Shown piece after piece: positions 9,008 through 19,860 of a stretch of 64,000 bases of DNA (positions are counted from its first letter, which is position 1; the number at the start of each line of letters is the position of its first letter). Position numbers and translations under genes: made by a program. Location: the NCBI GenBank assembly GCA_038503035.1, contig JAVSML010025178.1, positions 414,149 to 478,148 on the forward strand. Reading direction: 5' to 3'. Below the pieces are notes generated by a model. The model ran no database searches. It was given only the letters and a program-made list of their open reading frames with translations, and was not told where the DNA came from. This stretch comes from Crocodylus rhombifer (Eukaryota > Chordata > Crocodylia > Crocodylidae).

Positions 9008-10969
9008 ATGACAAGGGAGAAATTTCTCATTGTTTTTACTGCTTTTCTTAATAGTACTCTGTTTAAATAGTGAACTTCATGGTAGAACAAGGCACTGGAC
9101 CGATAGTCCTAGAGATACCCTCTCTCTTCAGGCCATGGACAGCACAGGCCATGGCAGGCGATAATACCCTTACATATTATTCCTTACCAATAGGCCTCAC
9201 ATATTCCTGCTCCTGGACTCAGATGACCCTGTCTAGGGCTGAGGGAGGATCTCACTCTCCTTGATACTCATTAACACATTAACTCATTATTCTGCTGAGA
9301 GGAAACCAGCTCTTCCTTAACAATGAGACTGTATTTCTGTATCACTAATGGCTCAGTCCTGTGAAGTCTGGCCATCCAGTTCCTAAGTGAAAGCACAGAA
9401 CGGTCCAGTCAGTTTTCTGTGCACTATTCTGGGTTCCTCTGTCTTTCTGTCCTTTCTCTCTCTCTCTGCCTGGACTACTGAGACCCTCATGGTCTGCTGC
9501 AAGCAGCTTTACACAATACAAGCCCAAGCCAAGTCATATAAACTAGGGAAAGCTTCTCTAAGCCACAGTCTGCAGAAGAGCTAAATGCCCTTCAGCAAAG
9601 AGGCCCCATTCTTCCATGTCTTTCCATTTATCCTTTGCTCTTGCGCTAGCCATGCCCACTGAAGACTAGGACACAAAAATCCTCTGATTTGGGAACCTTG
9701 GGCCTTAGTTCTGGTTGTATGTGGCTGGAATCCTACACCTACGTGGAGATCCATGAAGTGACACGACTCCATCATCCCAGAAGCAGTTTCTGGCTCAGAA
9801 GACATAGTGAGTAGTCTCACACAAACCATCTTATTGATTACAACAGGACTGCTCCAGCAAGTAAAGTTACATGTATATAAAGGGTGGAATTTTCCAAAGT
9901 AATAATAGCCAAAATGCTTCCACTCAACCTTCAGTGGAAGTAGTCAGGTCAACACAAGTGATATCAAGTTTCCTAGTGTTAGTTGTCTCCCTTCAAGATA
10001 CAGCTAGGCATAGGATTTGGTAAAAATGTCAGCTTCTGTTGAATTCAAAATTGGAGTTCCTAGCCCTCATGCTTGTGGAGAAAAGCTCAAAATTATGACT
10101 GAAGTTCCGCTTACATGCTCAAGCATGGGAAAACAAGATATTTTCCCCCCTAAAAAAAGTCAATTTTTAAGCAAATCACTTGATCTTTACCACACCGGTC
10201 ATCCTGTTCTAATACATGGGGTTGGCCTGACAGGTTGCCTTGGAAGTCCAGCCATGAGTATTTGCAGAACCAGACCCCCAATTCAGGAGGCATCTTTGAA
10301 CTTATATAACTGTCTGGGGTCACCTTTAAAAAGTCCCATCACAGAGAGGCTGAAATATAATTTACTACGATTCCTCAACTCCTTAAAAATATTTCACATT
10401 GTACAGCCTCTGGGAACAATTTAAGCCCATAAGTAATTCAATAACAACAATAAAAACAATAAACAACTTACTCTTGAACGTAACAATATTCTTCCTGGGT
10501 TGGAGAGCAAGCGGCAAAGACTTTACAAAATTGCCAGATTTATGCACCTGCTTATGAGTAGATATTTTGTCCCATATTTCTGCAGTAGGAAAAGAAACCT
10601 GAGGTTTTACCTGACAGCTTCTTACAATCCAGCCAGTGTAGGGTATAATACAGTCTTTTTTTCCCCCTGCTTCTCAGATCTCAGGAGCGTATGCCAAAAG
10701 ACTGTCAACTTGTTAAAAGTACATTAATGCAAATTCCAGAGCTTTCAGTTATGTTTATGCTAATAGAAAGCCTCCCACTCTGTGACAGGCCCTAGTGAAG
10801 AGTCAGTAACAGGAAAATTAATTCCAGCTGTTGAAATTGATTTAAAACTTACTTATTCATAATAATAATAATAATAATAACAACAACAACATGAAAAAGA
10901 ATTCCTGAAATTAAAAAAAAAGTACTTAAAAAAAAAGGAAAATACGAAAAGCACAAAAAATCATGTTTA
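9008..10969. other. No gene recognised; triplet microsatellite at 10859-10890
   Basis: A composite (ATA/AAT)n-(AAC)n microsatellite lies at about 10859-10890. The 135-codon plus frame at 10017-10424 has mixed composition and no domain I recognise, and is treated as chance. Confidence 0.55.
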
Positions 10970-11310
10970 CTGCATGAAAGCAAAATGGGTTCTCCTGTTG
11001 GGAAGAAATCTTCCAAATTGAATCAAGCCTGGTTAGAAGAAAGCTCAGGCTTGTTATCGGGTTGTAAGTGTAGATTAACATGAAAAGAATTAGCTGTGTG
11101 TGCAGCTCGGCCTTCCAAAGGAAACACGGGGGGTTTTGTGCACGTACTTTGTTTCTATTCCTTGTATCTCATCCAGCAGCGGGAGGAGCGAATCCCAGCC
11201 GCTTTAGGTCAGGTAATATTTTTGAAAAATAACTGTCATGTATCAGGCAAGGCCAAGAATCCTGAATAAAAAGATCATTTGCTTACTTACCAGCACGCAC
11301 ATTCAAGTGC
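10970..11310. promoter_or_regulatory. Candidate conserved non-coding stretch with splice-like signals
   Basis: This block has balanced composition, no repeat structure and mixed TF-site-like words (attagctgtgtg, cacgtac). Inside it, 11177-11212 (36 nt) is bordered by ttgtatctcatccag and by cag|gtaata, so it could be a tiny exon (QREERIPAALGQ in one open frame). On the minus strand ctg|gtaagtaag occurs near 11285. Neither signal has a partner in view; regulatory status is a guess from appearance. Confidence 0.15.
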
Positions 11311-11525
11311 CTTCTCAACCCATTTGGCTGGATTATTTGATTTCTGAGTTCTTTTGATGTTCAGACAAACCATGTTCTGGGACCACATATCCCCAGAGAG
11401 TCTGGTGGGGCTCAGAATCAAAATCTAGGTCTAAAGTTAAACTGCCTAACTAGCCTGTAATCCCTAAAATGGGATAACCATTTATTCCAGGAATCTAAAT
11501 ACCCCAGATCTCTTTTTAACCACCG

Positions 11526-11845
11526 AGGGCACCTACACACCCACCCAATGCCTACTCCAAAGTGTGCTAATTAGCATGCAACAGAGCAGACTCAATTAAT
11601 CCAGTCTGCTGAGGTGCTCTAATTAGAACACTTTAGCAGCCTCAGCATCACATGTATTCAGCATCCCCAGGCTTCAAAATGGCAGTGGGGGCACTTCAAG
11701 CAACGAGCTTCAGTTAAAGTGCCGCCACCACCATTTTGAAGCATGAGCTGCTGCAGGCACTTTAATTAGGGCAGCTCCCAAGAGCCACCCTAATTAACAC
11801 CTCCACCACCACCTCCACCCCCAGGAGCATGTGTAAAAACACCCT
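11526..11845. mobile_element. MITE with internal palindromes
   Basis: The left end agggcacctacacac (11526-11540) and the complement of the right end, agggtgtttttacacatg, share the pattern AGGG…TACACA. Internal words such as gtgctctaattag and ctttaattagggc are repeated in inverted order, and gcacttcaagcaacgagc faces cagttaaagtgcc (11690-11722). There is no convincing target duplication. The same terminal style appears in the elements at 1570 and 29909. Confidence 0.55.
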
Positions 11846-12229
11846 GATTGGTGAACTGCCTGGCTGACTTGGGCCTATCACTTTATAAGGCCAGATCTTG
11901 CAAAGGCCTGAGCACTTGCATTTCCATTGATATAATACATTCTATAATACATTCTTGTAGCCCTTCAACACCTAGCAAGAACGGAGCTCTAGATACTGCA
12001 CATGCACACACATACACAATTAAGCCTGGGCAGGTTTCCTGAAATTCCTCAAGGCCAGATTTTCTCTCTATCACTGGGTCAGATTTTCAAAAAAAAAGCT
12101 GAGTTCCCACTTGACCACATGATGAGGGGCGACCTTATGAGGTGCTCAGCACCCAGACACTCCTGCTGTGACACCCATGGCTAGAATTCTCCGAAGAGCT
12201 CCACCACCCACCCATGCTATGGCCTTTGG
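11846..12229. repeat. Old reptile repeat fragments
   Basis: The words 'ggccagatcttgcaaaggcc' (11889-11908) and 'ggtcagattttcaaaaaaaa' (12077-12096) followed by 'gaggtgctcagcaccc' (12139-12154) are typical pieces of degraded sauropsid repeats. 'ggcctttggatcaggtc' (12221-12237) belongs to another and is interrupted by the MITE that follows. Confidence 0.35.
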
Positions 12230-12237
12230 ATCAGGTC

Positions 12238-12519
12238 CAGTGCTGTAGCAAGGAAGTTTGGTTCCCAGGGCAAATCTGTAGCAGCAGCTTGCCCTCTTCC
12301 CACACACAGATCCAGGGGGCACCCCCACTCCCATGCTTGCCCAGGAGTACATGCAGTGGCAGAAGCCACCCTCCCCCAATCCCAGCACGCCCCCAGATGA
12401 GCAGCTCGCTGCTCTATGCTGTGCCTGACCCCAGCTGGGCAGTGCCTGGTGGCGCCCCTTCGCATCAGCACCCGGGGAGGTCTCCCTGCTCGATGTCCCC
12501 CCCACTTGCTACGGCACTG
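12238..12519. mobile_element. hAT-like MITE inserted into an older repeat
   Basis: The 282-bp GC-rich element has ends cagtgctgtagcaagg (12238-12253) and, on the opposite strand, cagtgccgtagcaagt. The flanks atcaggtc (12230-12237) and ctcaggcc (12520-12527) agree at 6 of 8 positions. Long frames crossing it on both strands (12146-12505 and 12217-12705 minus, 12214-12534 plus) owe their length to this GC-rich insert and are not genes. Confidence 0.85.
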
Positions 12520-12527
12520 CTCAGGCC

Positions 12528-13864
12528 TGACTGAGGTTCCTGAATAGATGCTGAGCTCTTCTGATAGACTGATCCACAGTTCATGCTCATCACCGTGGTA
12601 TCTAGCTGCTGTTAGAAGAACATCAGCAGCAATTATGTCATCTGATGAAGAGTACATTCTCCATTCACTCCCTAAGGGATTGATCTGAAGCCCACCAAAG
12701 TCCATGCAAATCTCTATTGACTTTAATAAGCTCTAAGTGTCAAACTTCTTTCTAACAGGATGTAAAACCCTTGAGCTCCCTAATCCTTCGCTGCTTTCTT
12801 GCTGCTGGGGAGGTTAATAGAACAGGCTCCTCCCTTTGCATATACTTGCCTTTTGCCTCCGTTTACAAGGCTGCATATTTTCATGGAGGACTAGGGTGAG
12901 TCACGGATTCCACGATTTACACGGGTTTTAAACAACATTTCTGATTTATGACACAGAGGAATTTGCATGTGCGATGGACACGATGGTAAAGAGTTGGACC
13001 AATTTCTATTGGGAGCAGCCAAGTTCAATCCATAGTTTGCTTGCGAAGCTAAAAGAGAGCAGGAACTCAGCCATAACACTGGAGGGAAGGACAAAGCTGG
13101 GGAGCTCACAAGTGGGCAAGAGGGACTTGAATTCCCACCAGGGGGTTAGGAAGTTTCTTCAAAGTAGGAGTTTGAATTTCCAGAGTTTCCCCCATTAGTT
13201 CCAACTATATATGTTCAAACCTACCTACCTAACACTACAGGCCCAACAAAGTGAGGGAACAAAGGTTGTCCAGAGACAAAGCAAAGCCCCTGACACTTGG
13301 CCTCTCTATTTATTTATTTATTTACTGGATAGCCATGATCACCCCATGATTTTCCCTGAGACATGCCAGGGTATAAGAGCACTACTCATTTTTAATTGAA
13401 GAAACTGTGGCTCAAACTGTCAACTGGACTTAAAAGACCACTTAGAACTGTATCTATCATCTATAGTTAATTTATGTGGGTAAATGAAACATCACAAAAT
13501 AAATGAAAAGTTGATTAGTAAGTGGGGAAAATTACCCTCTGCAAAGACTGAAACATTCATCTAGAGAAGAACAGTTCTGCCAGCCTGGACTCAGAAGGAC
13601 TTGTCTGTAAAGGTTGAAGTTTAAATGCTAAAAAGTATTTACCTTGCAGTACTATAATGTTGCCCTAAAATGGACCAACACCCATTGAAATCAATGGGCT
13701 GAAACCCATATTCTAAAGGGGCCACGATATGCAAGCTGCCCAGTTTCAGGGGTCTGAATTGCCTTAGGCTTCCTTGAAAATCCCAGCTCCAATCCAGTGT
13801 TGCCAATCTAAGTGCCAACATATAAGATTACTAACAATGACCATGCTCTTTACCTCTGCCTTCT
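12528..13864. other. No gene recognised; two repeat cores and a (TTTA)n run
   Basis: At 12674-12735 and 13675-13712 are copies of the 'gggnttgatcnnaagcccanngaagtcaatgg' type of degraded repeat. A short (TTTA)n microsatellite lies at about 13307-13325. The rest shows no element ends or domains. Confidence 0.5.
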
Positions 13865-14075
13865 AGATTCTGAGCCTCTCAGATGTACCTGAGACACATT
13901 TCGAGCTTTTCTGTGGAACTATGAAAGCTAGAAATTTACTCTGACTTTTATAAATGAAGCAGGGATTTTCATGTAATCACTTATCTCCTGGAGCTGAGTC
14001 CTCAAGAAAAACACCCAGGAGCACAAACCTCACAATAAAATCATGACCGCTGCCAGCACTGACAATCTTTGAGTC
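13865..14075 (-). repeat. Recurrent reptile interspersed repeat (unnamed)
   Basis: Read on the minus strand, the blocks 'gtgtttttcttgagg', 'ctccaggagataag', 'gattacatgaaaatccctgc' and 'tttcatagttccacagaaaa' come in an order I associate with a medium-copy repeat of turtles and crocodilians. No terminal repeats are visible, and orientation and class are uncertain. Confidence 0.35.
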
Positions 14076-14944
14076 ATAAATATGATTTTATTAATTTAGT
14101 AAAAGTTTGATGAGCACTGAGTGAGAACTGACTGTGGGTTTAGTATCAGTAGCATCTTCCTTTCATAATGACATTTTGACTGACGGCCGATTTAGCAAAG
14201 GCTGATTTTTGGCCTGCTAACCTTGTCAATGATGGAGCTCTTATTTGTGCTACACAAACATGGCTGTCTACAGAGACAAAGCCATACATCAGATACAATT
14301 ATTGAGTGGGCTCCCACAGGAACTACCAGCTACCCAGACCCCACAGACCTTCCAACAGCAAGACATGTTCCTTTGACTATACATCACTAAGGTCTATTAC
14401 CAACACAGCGTACTCACCATTTTACAAGAAACACACTAACATTTTACACATAGTTACTGGGCAGACAGTTTTGCCCCTGAGGAGGGGTTAAGATAAAAAA
14501 TGAATGATGTGTGACAAACATTAATTATGCCACTTATGCAGTTCTGGAAGGCATTTTGATACCATGGCAATAGTACTGGTGGTGGGAGAACCCATATAGA
14601 TCAGACTAGAATAACTCATTCATTTTGCAGATTACTAGGTAAGATCACCCCATGATGTAATGTCAGGGCACATTAGCCTACAATTTTTAAAGGAACAACA
14701 AGGACACTTTAAATACTTTTTGCACCTCCATACAGGTAGTCTCCAAACTAGGAGATGACCTTCAGTGGGTAAGAAGCTCACAAAACAAACAGGAATTAAT
14801 TCCATGAAAACACTTCACAGTTTTTGTCTAAAGTTGGATGTTCTGAAGATAAATTTGGACACCAGGTTCCCCATTAGTTTTCTCTGCAGAAAGCACGTGT
14901 TACATATTTTTACAAACACACTCTCCCACACATTATTCTCCTTC
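14076..14944. other. No gene recognised
   Basis: The sequence is AT-rich and mixed. Small frames at 14306-14491 and 14765-15043 carry no domain; the second runs into LINE sequence and owes its end to it. Confidence 0.55.
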
Positions 14945-15866
14945 TGTGACAAAGTGGTGGGCTTTGTAGATGGTGCAGAAAGAAGTAAACTGATCTACTC
15001 AGACTTTAGTAAGCCTTTTGAAACTCCCCCCATGGCATTATAACATTATACATACAACTATTTTAACTGACTGGGAGGAAGTGCCAAGCGGAGCTGCCTA
15101 GGGATCTGCCTTGGGTGTGATGTTGTTGAATACCCTCATTAATATCTTGAAGGATGGAACTGAATGCATACTTAGTAAATTTGCAAATGAGCCCAGTCTA
15201 AGTCAAGCAGCAGGCACTCTTGAGGACAGGATTATGATTCAAATTGGAGAAATGGTCTGAAATAGGGTCTGAAATAAATTGGATGAAACTCAAGAAAGGC
15301 AAGTACCAAGTAGTGTCTTTACCATGGAACAATCAAAAGCTCAAATAGAAATTGAGGGACAACTAGTTAGGCTGACTGAAGAAAAGAACATGGGGATTTT
15401 AGTGGACAGAAAGCTGACTATGAGTCATTAGCATAGTGTTGTTGAAAGCTAATAGCATTCAGGGATTTATTAACAGGAGTACCACATGCAAACCAGGGGA
15501 AATGAGTCTTCCATTCACACTGGTGTGGCTTTATCTGCATTACACTTCAGGATAGATGTGAACAGATTGATCAATCAATCACTGTGTACACAGGGCACAG
15601 GATGGGGACTAATAAACTAAAATTGAAGCAAGGAAGATTTAGGTTGGATACCAGCAAGAATATTCTAATTCTAAGGGTGGTTAAGCATTTAGAGCAGATT
15701 ACCTAGAGAGGTTGTGGAATCTCCATCATTAGAAATGTTTAAGAGAGGGTTAGACTAATATTTATCTGGAATAGTTTAGGCAGTGGTGATCCTACCTTCA
15801 GCAGGGATTGGACTAGACAACATCCTGAAGTCAGTTCTAGGCTTATTTTTCTGTGATTTTATGATA
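14945..15866 (+). mobile_element. CR1 LINE fragment with decayed reverse-transcriptase region
   Basis: The translation near 14988-15010 gives SDFSKPFETP, recognisable as the RT motif-A region of CR1 (consensus type LDFSKAFDT), with the leading Asp kept and the second changed to Glu. It is followed by degraded matches to the later ORF2 sequence (ggatctgccttgggtgtgat at 15099-15118; tagtaaatttgcaaatga at 15173-15190) and to the 3' part (gcagggattggactagacaa at 15800-15819). It ends in ttctgtgattttatgat. Part of the ORF between about 15570 and 15600 is deleted and the frame is broken many times. Confidence 0.85.
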
Positions 15867-16055
15867 TATGGAGAAAAGTGCTATGTAAGAATTAAGTATG
15901 ATTATAGATAATGCAACAATGTTCAAACCTGATGACAAGCAGCACCAGGATTATGAATGTAGATATATAAGAATCAAGAAAAAAAACGTCAAGAGTCTCA
16001 AAGTTAGGTTAATTTACACCATTTTCCCCCCCACCCCAAAATAAACATCAATAAG
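15867..16055. other. Spacer between two opposed CR1 copies
   Basis: This short AT-rich sequence with a C-run at about 16024-16032 separates two CR1 3' ends that face each other. Confidence 0.5.
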
Positions 16056-16696
16056 ATCATAACATCATAGAATCACAGAAAAATTAGGGTTGGAAAGGAC
16101 TTAGGAGGTCATCTAATGCAACTCCCTGCTCAAAGCAGGACCATCCCCAACTTGATCATAGGGCCTTGTCAAGCAAGGCCTTAAAAATCTCAAAGGATGG
16201 AAATCCCACCATCTCTCTAGGAAACCTGTTCTAGTGCTTCACCACCCTCCTAGTGAGAAAGTTTTTTTCCTAATACCCAACTTAAACCTTCCTTGCTGCA
16301 ACTTGAGACCATTGCTCCTTGTTCTATCATCTGCCACCACTGAGAACAGTCCAGCTGTGTCCTCTTTTGAACCCCCCTTCAGGTAGTTGGAAGGCTGCTA
16401 TTAAATCCCCCCTCAGTCTTCTCTTCTGCAGACTAAATAAGCCCAGTTCCCCCAGCCTCTCCTCATAAGTCATGTGCCCCAGCCCCCAAACCATTTTCAC
16501 TGTTCTCTTCTGGACTCTCTCCAACTTATCTACATCCTTTCTATAGTGAAAGACCCAAAACTGGACGCAGTACTCCAGATATGTCCTCACCGGTGCAGAA
16601 GAGTGCAGAACAATTACTTCCCTTGATCTGCTGGCAATGCTCCTACTAATGCAGCATATGCTGTCAGCTTTCTTGGCAACAAGGGCACGCTGATAA
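16056..16696 (-). mobile_element. CR1 LINE 3' end, relatively young
   Basis: On the minus strand the element runs from about 16696 to its tail at 16056-16080 (ttctgtgattctatgatg…). An 87-codon stretch is still open (16590-16327 minus) and encodes YLEYCVQFWVFHYRKDVD and LGLFSLQKRRLRGDL, the classic C-terminal part of CR1 ORF2. The downstream part (gcagggagttgcat, then tagatgacctcc on the minus strand) matches the usual end. It is 5' truncated, as most CR1 copies are. Confidence 0.92.
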
Positions 16697-18104
16697 GATG
16701 ACCAGCTCTTATGTTGTTAAAATGTAGAGCAAAATGGCAGAGGGCCAAATTGTGAGATTCTGACTCAGGTCTTACTCAGTTTCACTTGGACTCACTCAGA
16801 GTTTGTCTAAAAAAGATCTAAGTATTTTGTCTACAGGATGTCAGGATTGTGTCCAAAGAGTATTTGTATATAGAATGTGGGTGGATGAAAGAACTCTTCC
16901 ATTTGCAATTCCCTTTGCTGTTGAACAGCACACTAAGCTAGTCAGTGCGCTGGGGTAGGCAGCTTCTTTGATAACTGGCAAAAGAAGCTACCAGCTGTGT
17001 GAGATCATTGGTGTGTCCAAATCTGGAAAGTCCACATAGATGCTTAAATTTGCAGGGAAGTTAGGAGTGGGCTGGATGCCAGACACACATTTCCATGCCC
17101 CGCTCAAATCGATGTTGCTGCATCCTGCAGTCTATTTCCCCATAGGAGGGCTGCATGGAAGGGAAGAGTGCAATATTAACCTTCATGTCTGCCAAAGCTG
17201 AATATTCAAGTATAATGCACAATCCGTGCAGCACACATACACCTCCTACTGGATTAGGCCTTGATTTCAAAATGCTGTGTAGCTTTGCAAGAAAGGAGCT
17301 GAACTCTTTTACAAGGCATTAAGTTTCATTTGCAATTACGTTGCATTTTATTGCCCTATTGAATATAAGAGGTTCATTAACTGGGCCAGTAACATTGTAT
17401 CCTTATGCATTTTTAATGGAGCTTTTTTGTTATTCTTTCCTTATTAGTCTTTTCCCTTTTGCGACCTACAACAGGATTTTACTGGTCTCTCAGTTTTTCA
17501 TTAGATCCCAGGTGGCTACCCATTAATTCAATTTGTTTGATGGCTGAAATGGTGTGCAGGAAGTAAAAACACTTCATAATATGCCCAAGACCCTACTTCA
17601 CAGCTAGTGACAACAAGCCAGAGACCTTTGGGAGAAGCAAAGCCTGGTCAGTTCATCTTTGGTGGCAAGATGCTCTTGGAAAACCAAACAACTTTGTTCT
17701 GAAAACCACCATAATATTAGTTCATAGCAAATCCCCCATTGGAATAGGTGGAAGCCATAACAATACAGATCTTCTCTCTGCCAGGTGTCAACCTGGAAGG
17801 AGAGGAACAGATCTGAAAAGATGTCCATCCACCTTGCAGCGAACTTGATGCAACTGCTAGTGAAGGCTTTGGTGAAATGAACATCCCCATAGCCATTTGT
17901 CACTCTTCCATTATTATTACTATGGCTGCACAGAAAAAGATGCAGTCCCTGGTCTGAAGATATTGGAACATCATCTTGCAGATTGCACAGCATCTTCTGA
18001 TCCCACGGAAAGGAGTTGAACATCAGGGTTCTGAGGTCTTTTCAGGAGGCAGTCAGCAGGCCAAGGAATCAAGTCCTCCATTTAACAAGGAATATAATTT
18101 ACAC
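16697..18104. other. No gene recognised; possible SINE-tail trace at 17905-17965
   Basis: At about 17913-17960 the words ttattattactatggctgcac and gcagtccctggtctgaag recall the reverse complement of the reptile SINE tail, but the match is weak. The 139-codon minus frame at 17604-18023 has no domain I know and overlaps that trace. Confidence 0.4.
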
Positions 18105-18305
18105 ACAGGGCCTGATTTTCAGGTGCTCAGCCCACTGCCAAACCTTGGCTCAGAAAAATGAAGACCAGAAGCTCCCACTGACACATTTATGGTCTGATTT
18201 TCCAAAAAGAGCTCAGCCCTTGGTGAGCAACCACTCTTCTGTGCCCTTTTGAAAATCTAGATCCTAGCCCTGGATGCTTGAGCTCTTTTGAAAATCTGGT
18301 TCTTG
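18105..18305. repeat. Cluster of old palindromic repeat units (gattttcaaaa type)
   Basis: 'gggcctgattttcagg' (18109-18124), 'ggtctgattttcc' (18190-18202), 'cttttgaaaatctag' (18246-18260) and 'cttttgaaaatctgg' (18285-18299) alternate in orientation around 'gctcagccc' and 'gagctc' words. This is the usual look of a degraded amniote foldback repeat, present also near 1854 and 12077. Confidence 0.5.
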
Positions 18306-19509
18306 TGGATTAGATGCGAGCAGTCAATGGTTACATTTTAAAAGGAAAGCAGAGTTGTCTCACATTTTGTCAAATAATGCAACTCTCTCTCACGTGGACA
18401 AGCAGAAAAGAAATGCATATGAAAGGAGGAATTGGACTAGAGCAATGAGAAGGTGGTGGAGTGGACAAGGAAGGAGTACTTAGTAAAGAACTGATCAGGA
18501 TTTTTTTTCACAAAACAATTTTCATTGGAGACTGCCAACTCATTGAAACCAAAACCATTGGCAGGGAAGGGTCCATTTTAATGAATACCCTAATTAAAAA
18601 ACAAATTGGGGGGGTGGAGGAGGCATGTTTCTGGTTTGAAATAACTTTTCTTTTCATGGTATTACTTAATTTATATATTAAAAAGATAAAAAATGTAAGG
18701 ATCAAAATAGAACTAAAATTTTTAATTTACTGGAACTTTTCTTTTTTTGGGGGGGGGGGGGGGGGCGAGAATCAGTACTTTGTAAACATTTTTAGAACCC
18801 AACTTTTCATCCTGGGTCAAGAGAGGAAAAGTTTTGTGAAATCTCAAAACTTCTCACAAAACTGAAAAGCTGTTCCTGTCTGACTCCAATTCCAAGCACA
18901 TGGGATGGTGTGGAAGAAGGCCAGCAGTGCCTTCCATCTGAGAGTGACCCACATACAGACTCTTCCATACAGATTTGGAACTTGTAGACTAACTTTATGA
19001 CAGACAGAGCAGAATTGCAGGCTTCTAATGTGATTACAGACCAACCCCATCAAACACCAGCGTAAAAGACTTCCCGCTGATCTCATTCCAGAAGGTGCCT
19101 CCAGCAGGAACATGCATTAGCTCACGGAACAGATGAGATGACTTTTTTTCCCACACTCTCCACACGCTCATTTTATCACCTTCATTGCCTGAACACCATG
19201 TCTTATGCTATGCTAAAATAAAAAGCCTAGTCAATCCAAGGCATTGCCATTCAAGTAATCCATTAGGTCCTACCATCCAACCTCGTTCACACAGACTCAT
19301 CGCCGCCACCTTGATAACCTAGATGTGTCATGGCACCATCTTACCTGCGGTTACTGTTTAGTGCTTCCCAAAGACACTTGAAGCAGTCTGGGTATCTCAA
19401 GATGCCATCCGTCTCCAAGTTCGAACCCCTCCGATGCATTCTGGAATGCACACAGCTATCTTCAAAATCCCAAACAAATACATTAATTGCTTTCAATTTA
19501 TCAGCCTCA
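18306..19509. other. No gene recognised; 17-G run at 18749-18765
   Basis: A T-run followed by 17 consecutive G lies at 18742-18765. The 134-codon frame at 18461-18865 runs through it and is therefore implausible as a gene. The remainder is unremarkable. Confidence 0.55.
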
Positions 19510-19860
19510 AATCATTCTGTCTAATTACAATTCATCTAGGGTTTGTGTTTTTAATGGTTTATGGGTATTGTTGGTAATCTTTTAATTTCTCATTAAAAAC
19601 AATATCTTGTACGCACTATGTGTGAAAAGCCCTAATCCGATAAATCAAGCAAGAGTAACACAGTTAAAAGGAAATCAGTGGAACAATATTTGGGTTTATA
19701 CATTTCTGCCAGTCAATTTGTAATTAAAAGTTGCTACTTTAAAAAACACAGTTGTTGCTGTGAAAGCCATTATCAGTCAGCATTTTCATATGAATACTGC
19801 TTTAATTAATTAGCAAAAGTAAATACATTATATATCAAAAACGCTTTCCCACTGAACCCA
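19510..19860. promoter_or_regulatory. Candidate conserved regulatory stretch (AT-rich, TAATTA-type cores)
   Basis: This repeat-free AT-rich block contains several homeodomain-type cores (taattac at 19512, gtaattaaaag at 19721, tttaattaattagc at 19801) beside balanced words such as 'attatcagtcagc'. Such composition is common in developmental enhancers. No conservation data are available to me, so this is a suggestion from appearance only. Confidence 0.2.

Noticed and set aside
10859..10890. CRISPR-like or other regular array
   Set aside because: It is a plain trinucleotide microsatellite; no spaced direct repeats occur anywhere in the window.
12217..12705. Longest minus-strand frame (162 codons) as a gene
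   Set aside because: Most of it lies in a GC-rich MITE with a target duplication; no domain is recognisable.
17604..18023. 139-codon minus frame as a gene
   Set aside because: No domain; it overlaps a probable SINE-tail trace.
18461..18865. 134-codon plus frame as a gene
   Set aside because: It runs through a 17-G homopolymer and has no recognisable domain.
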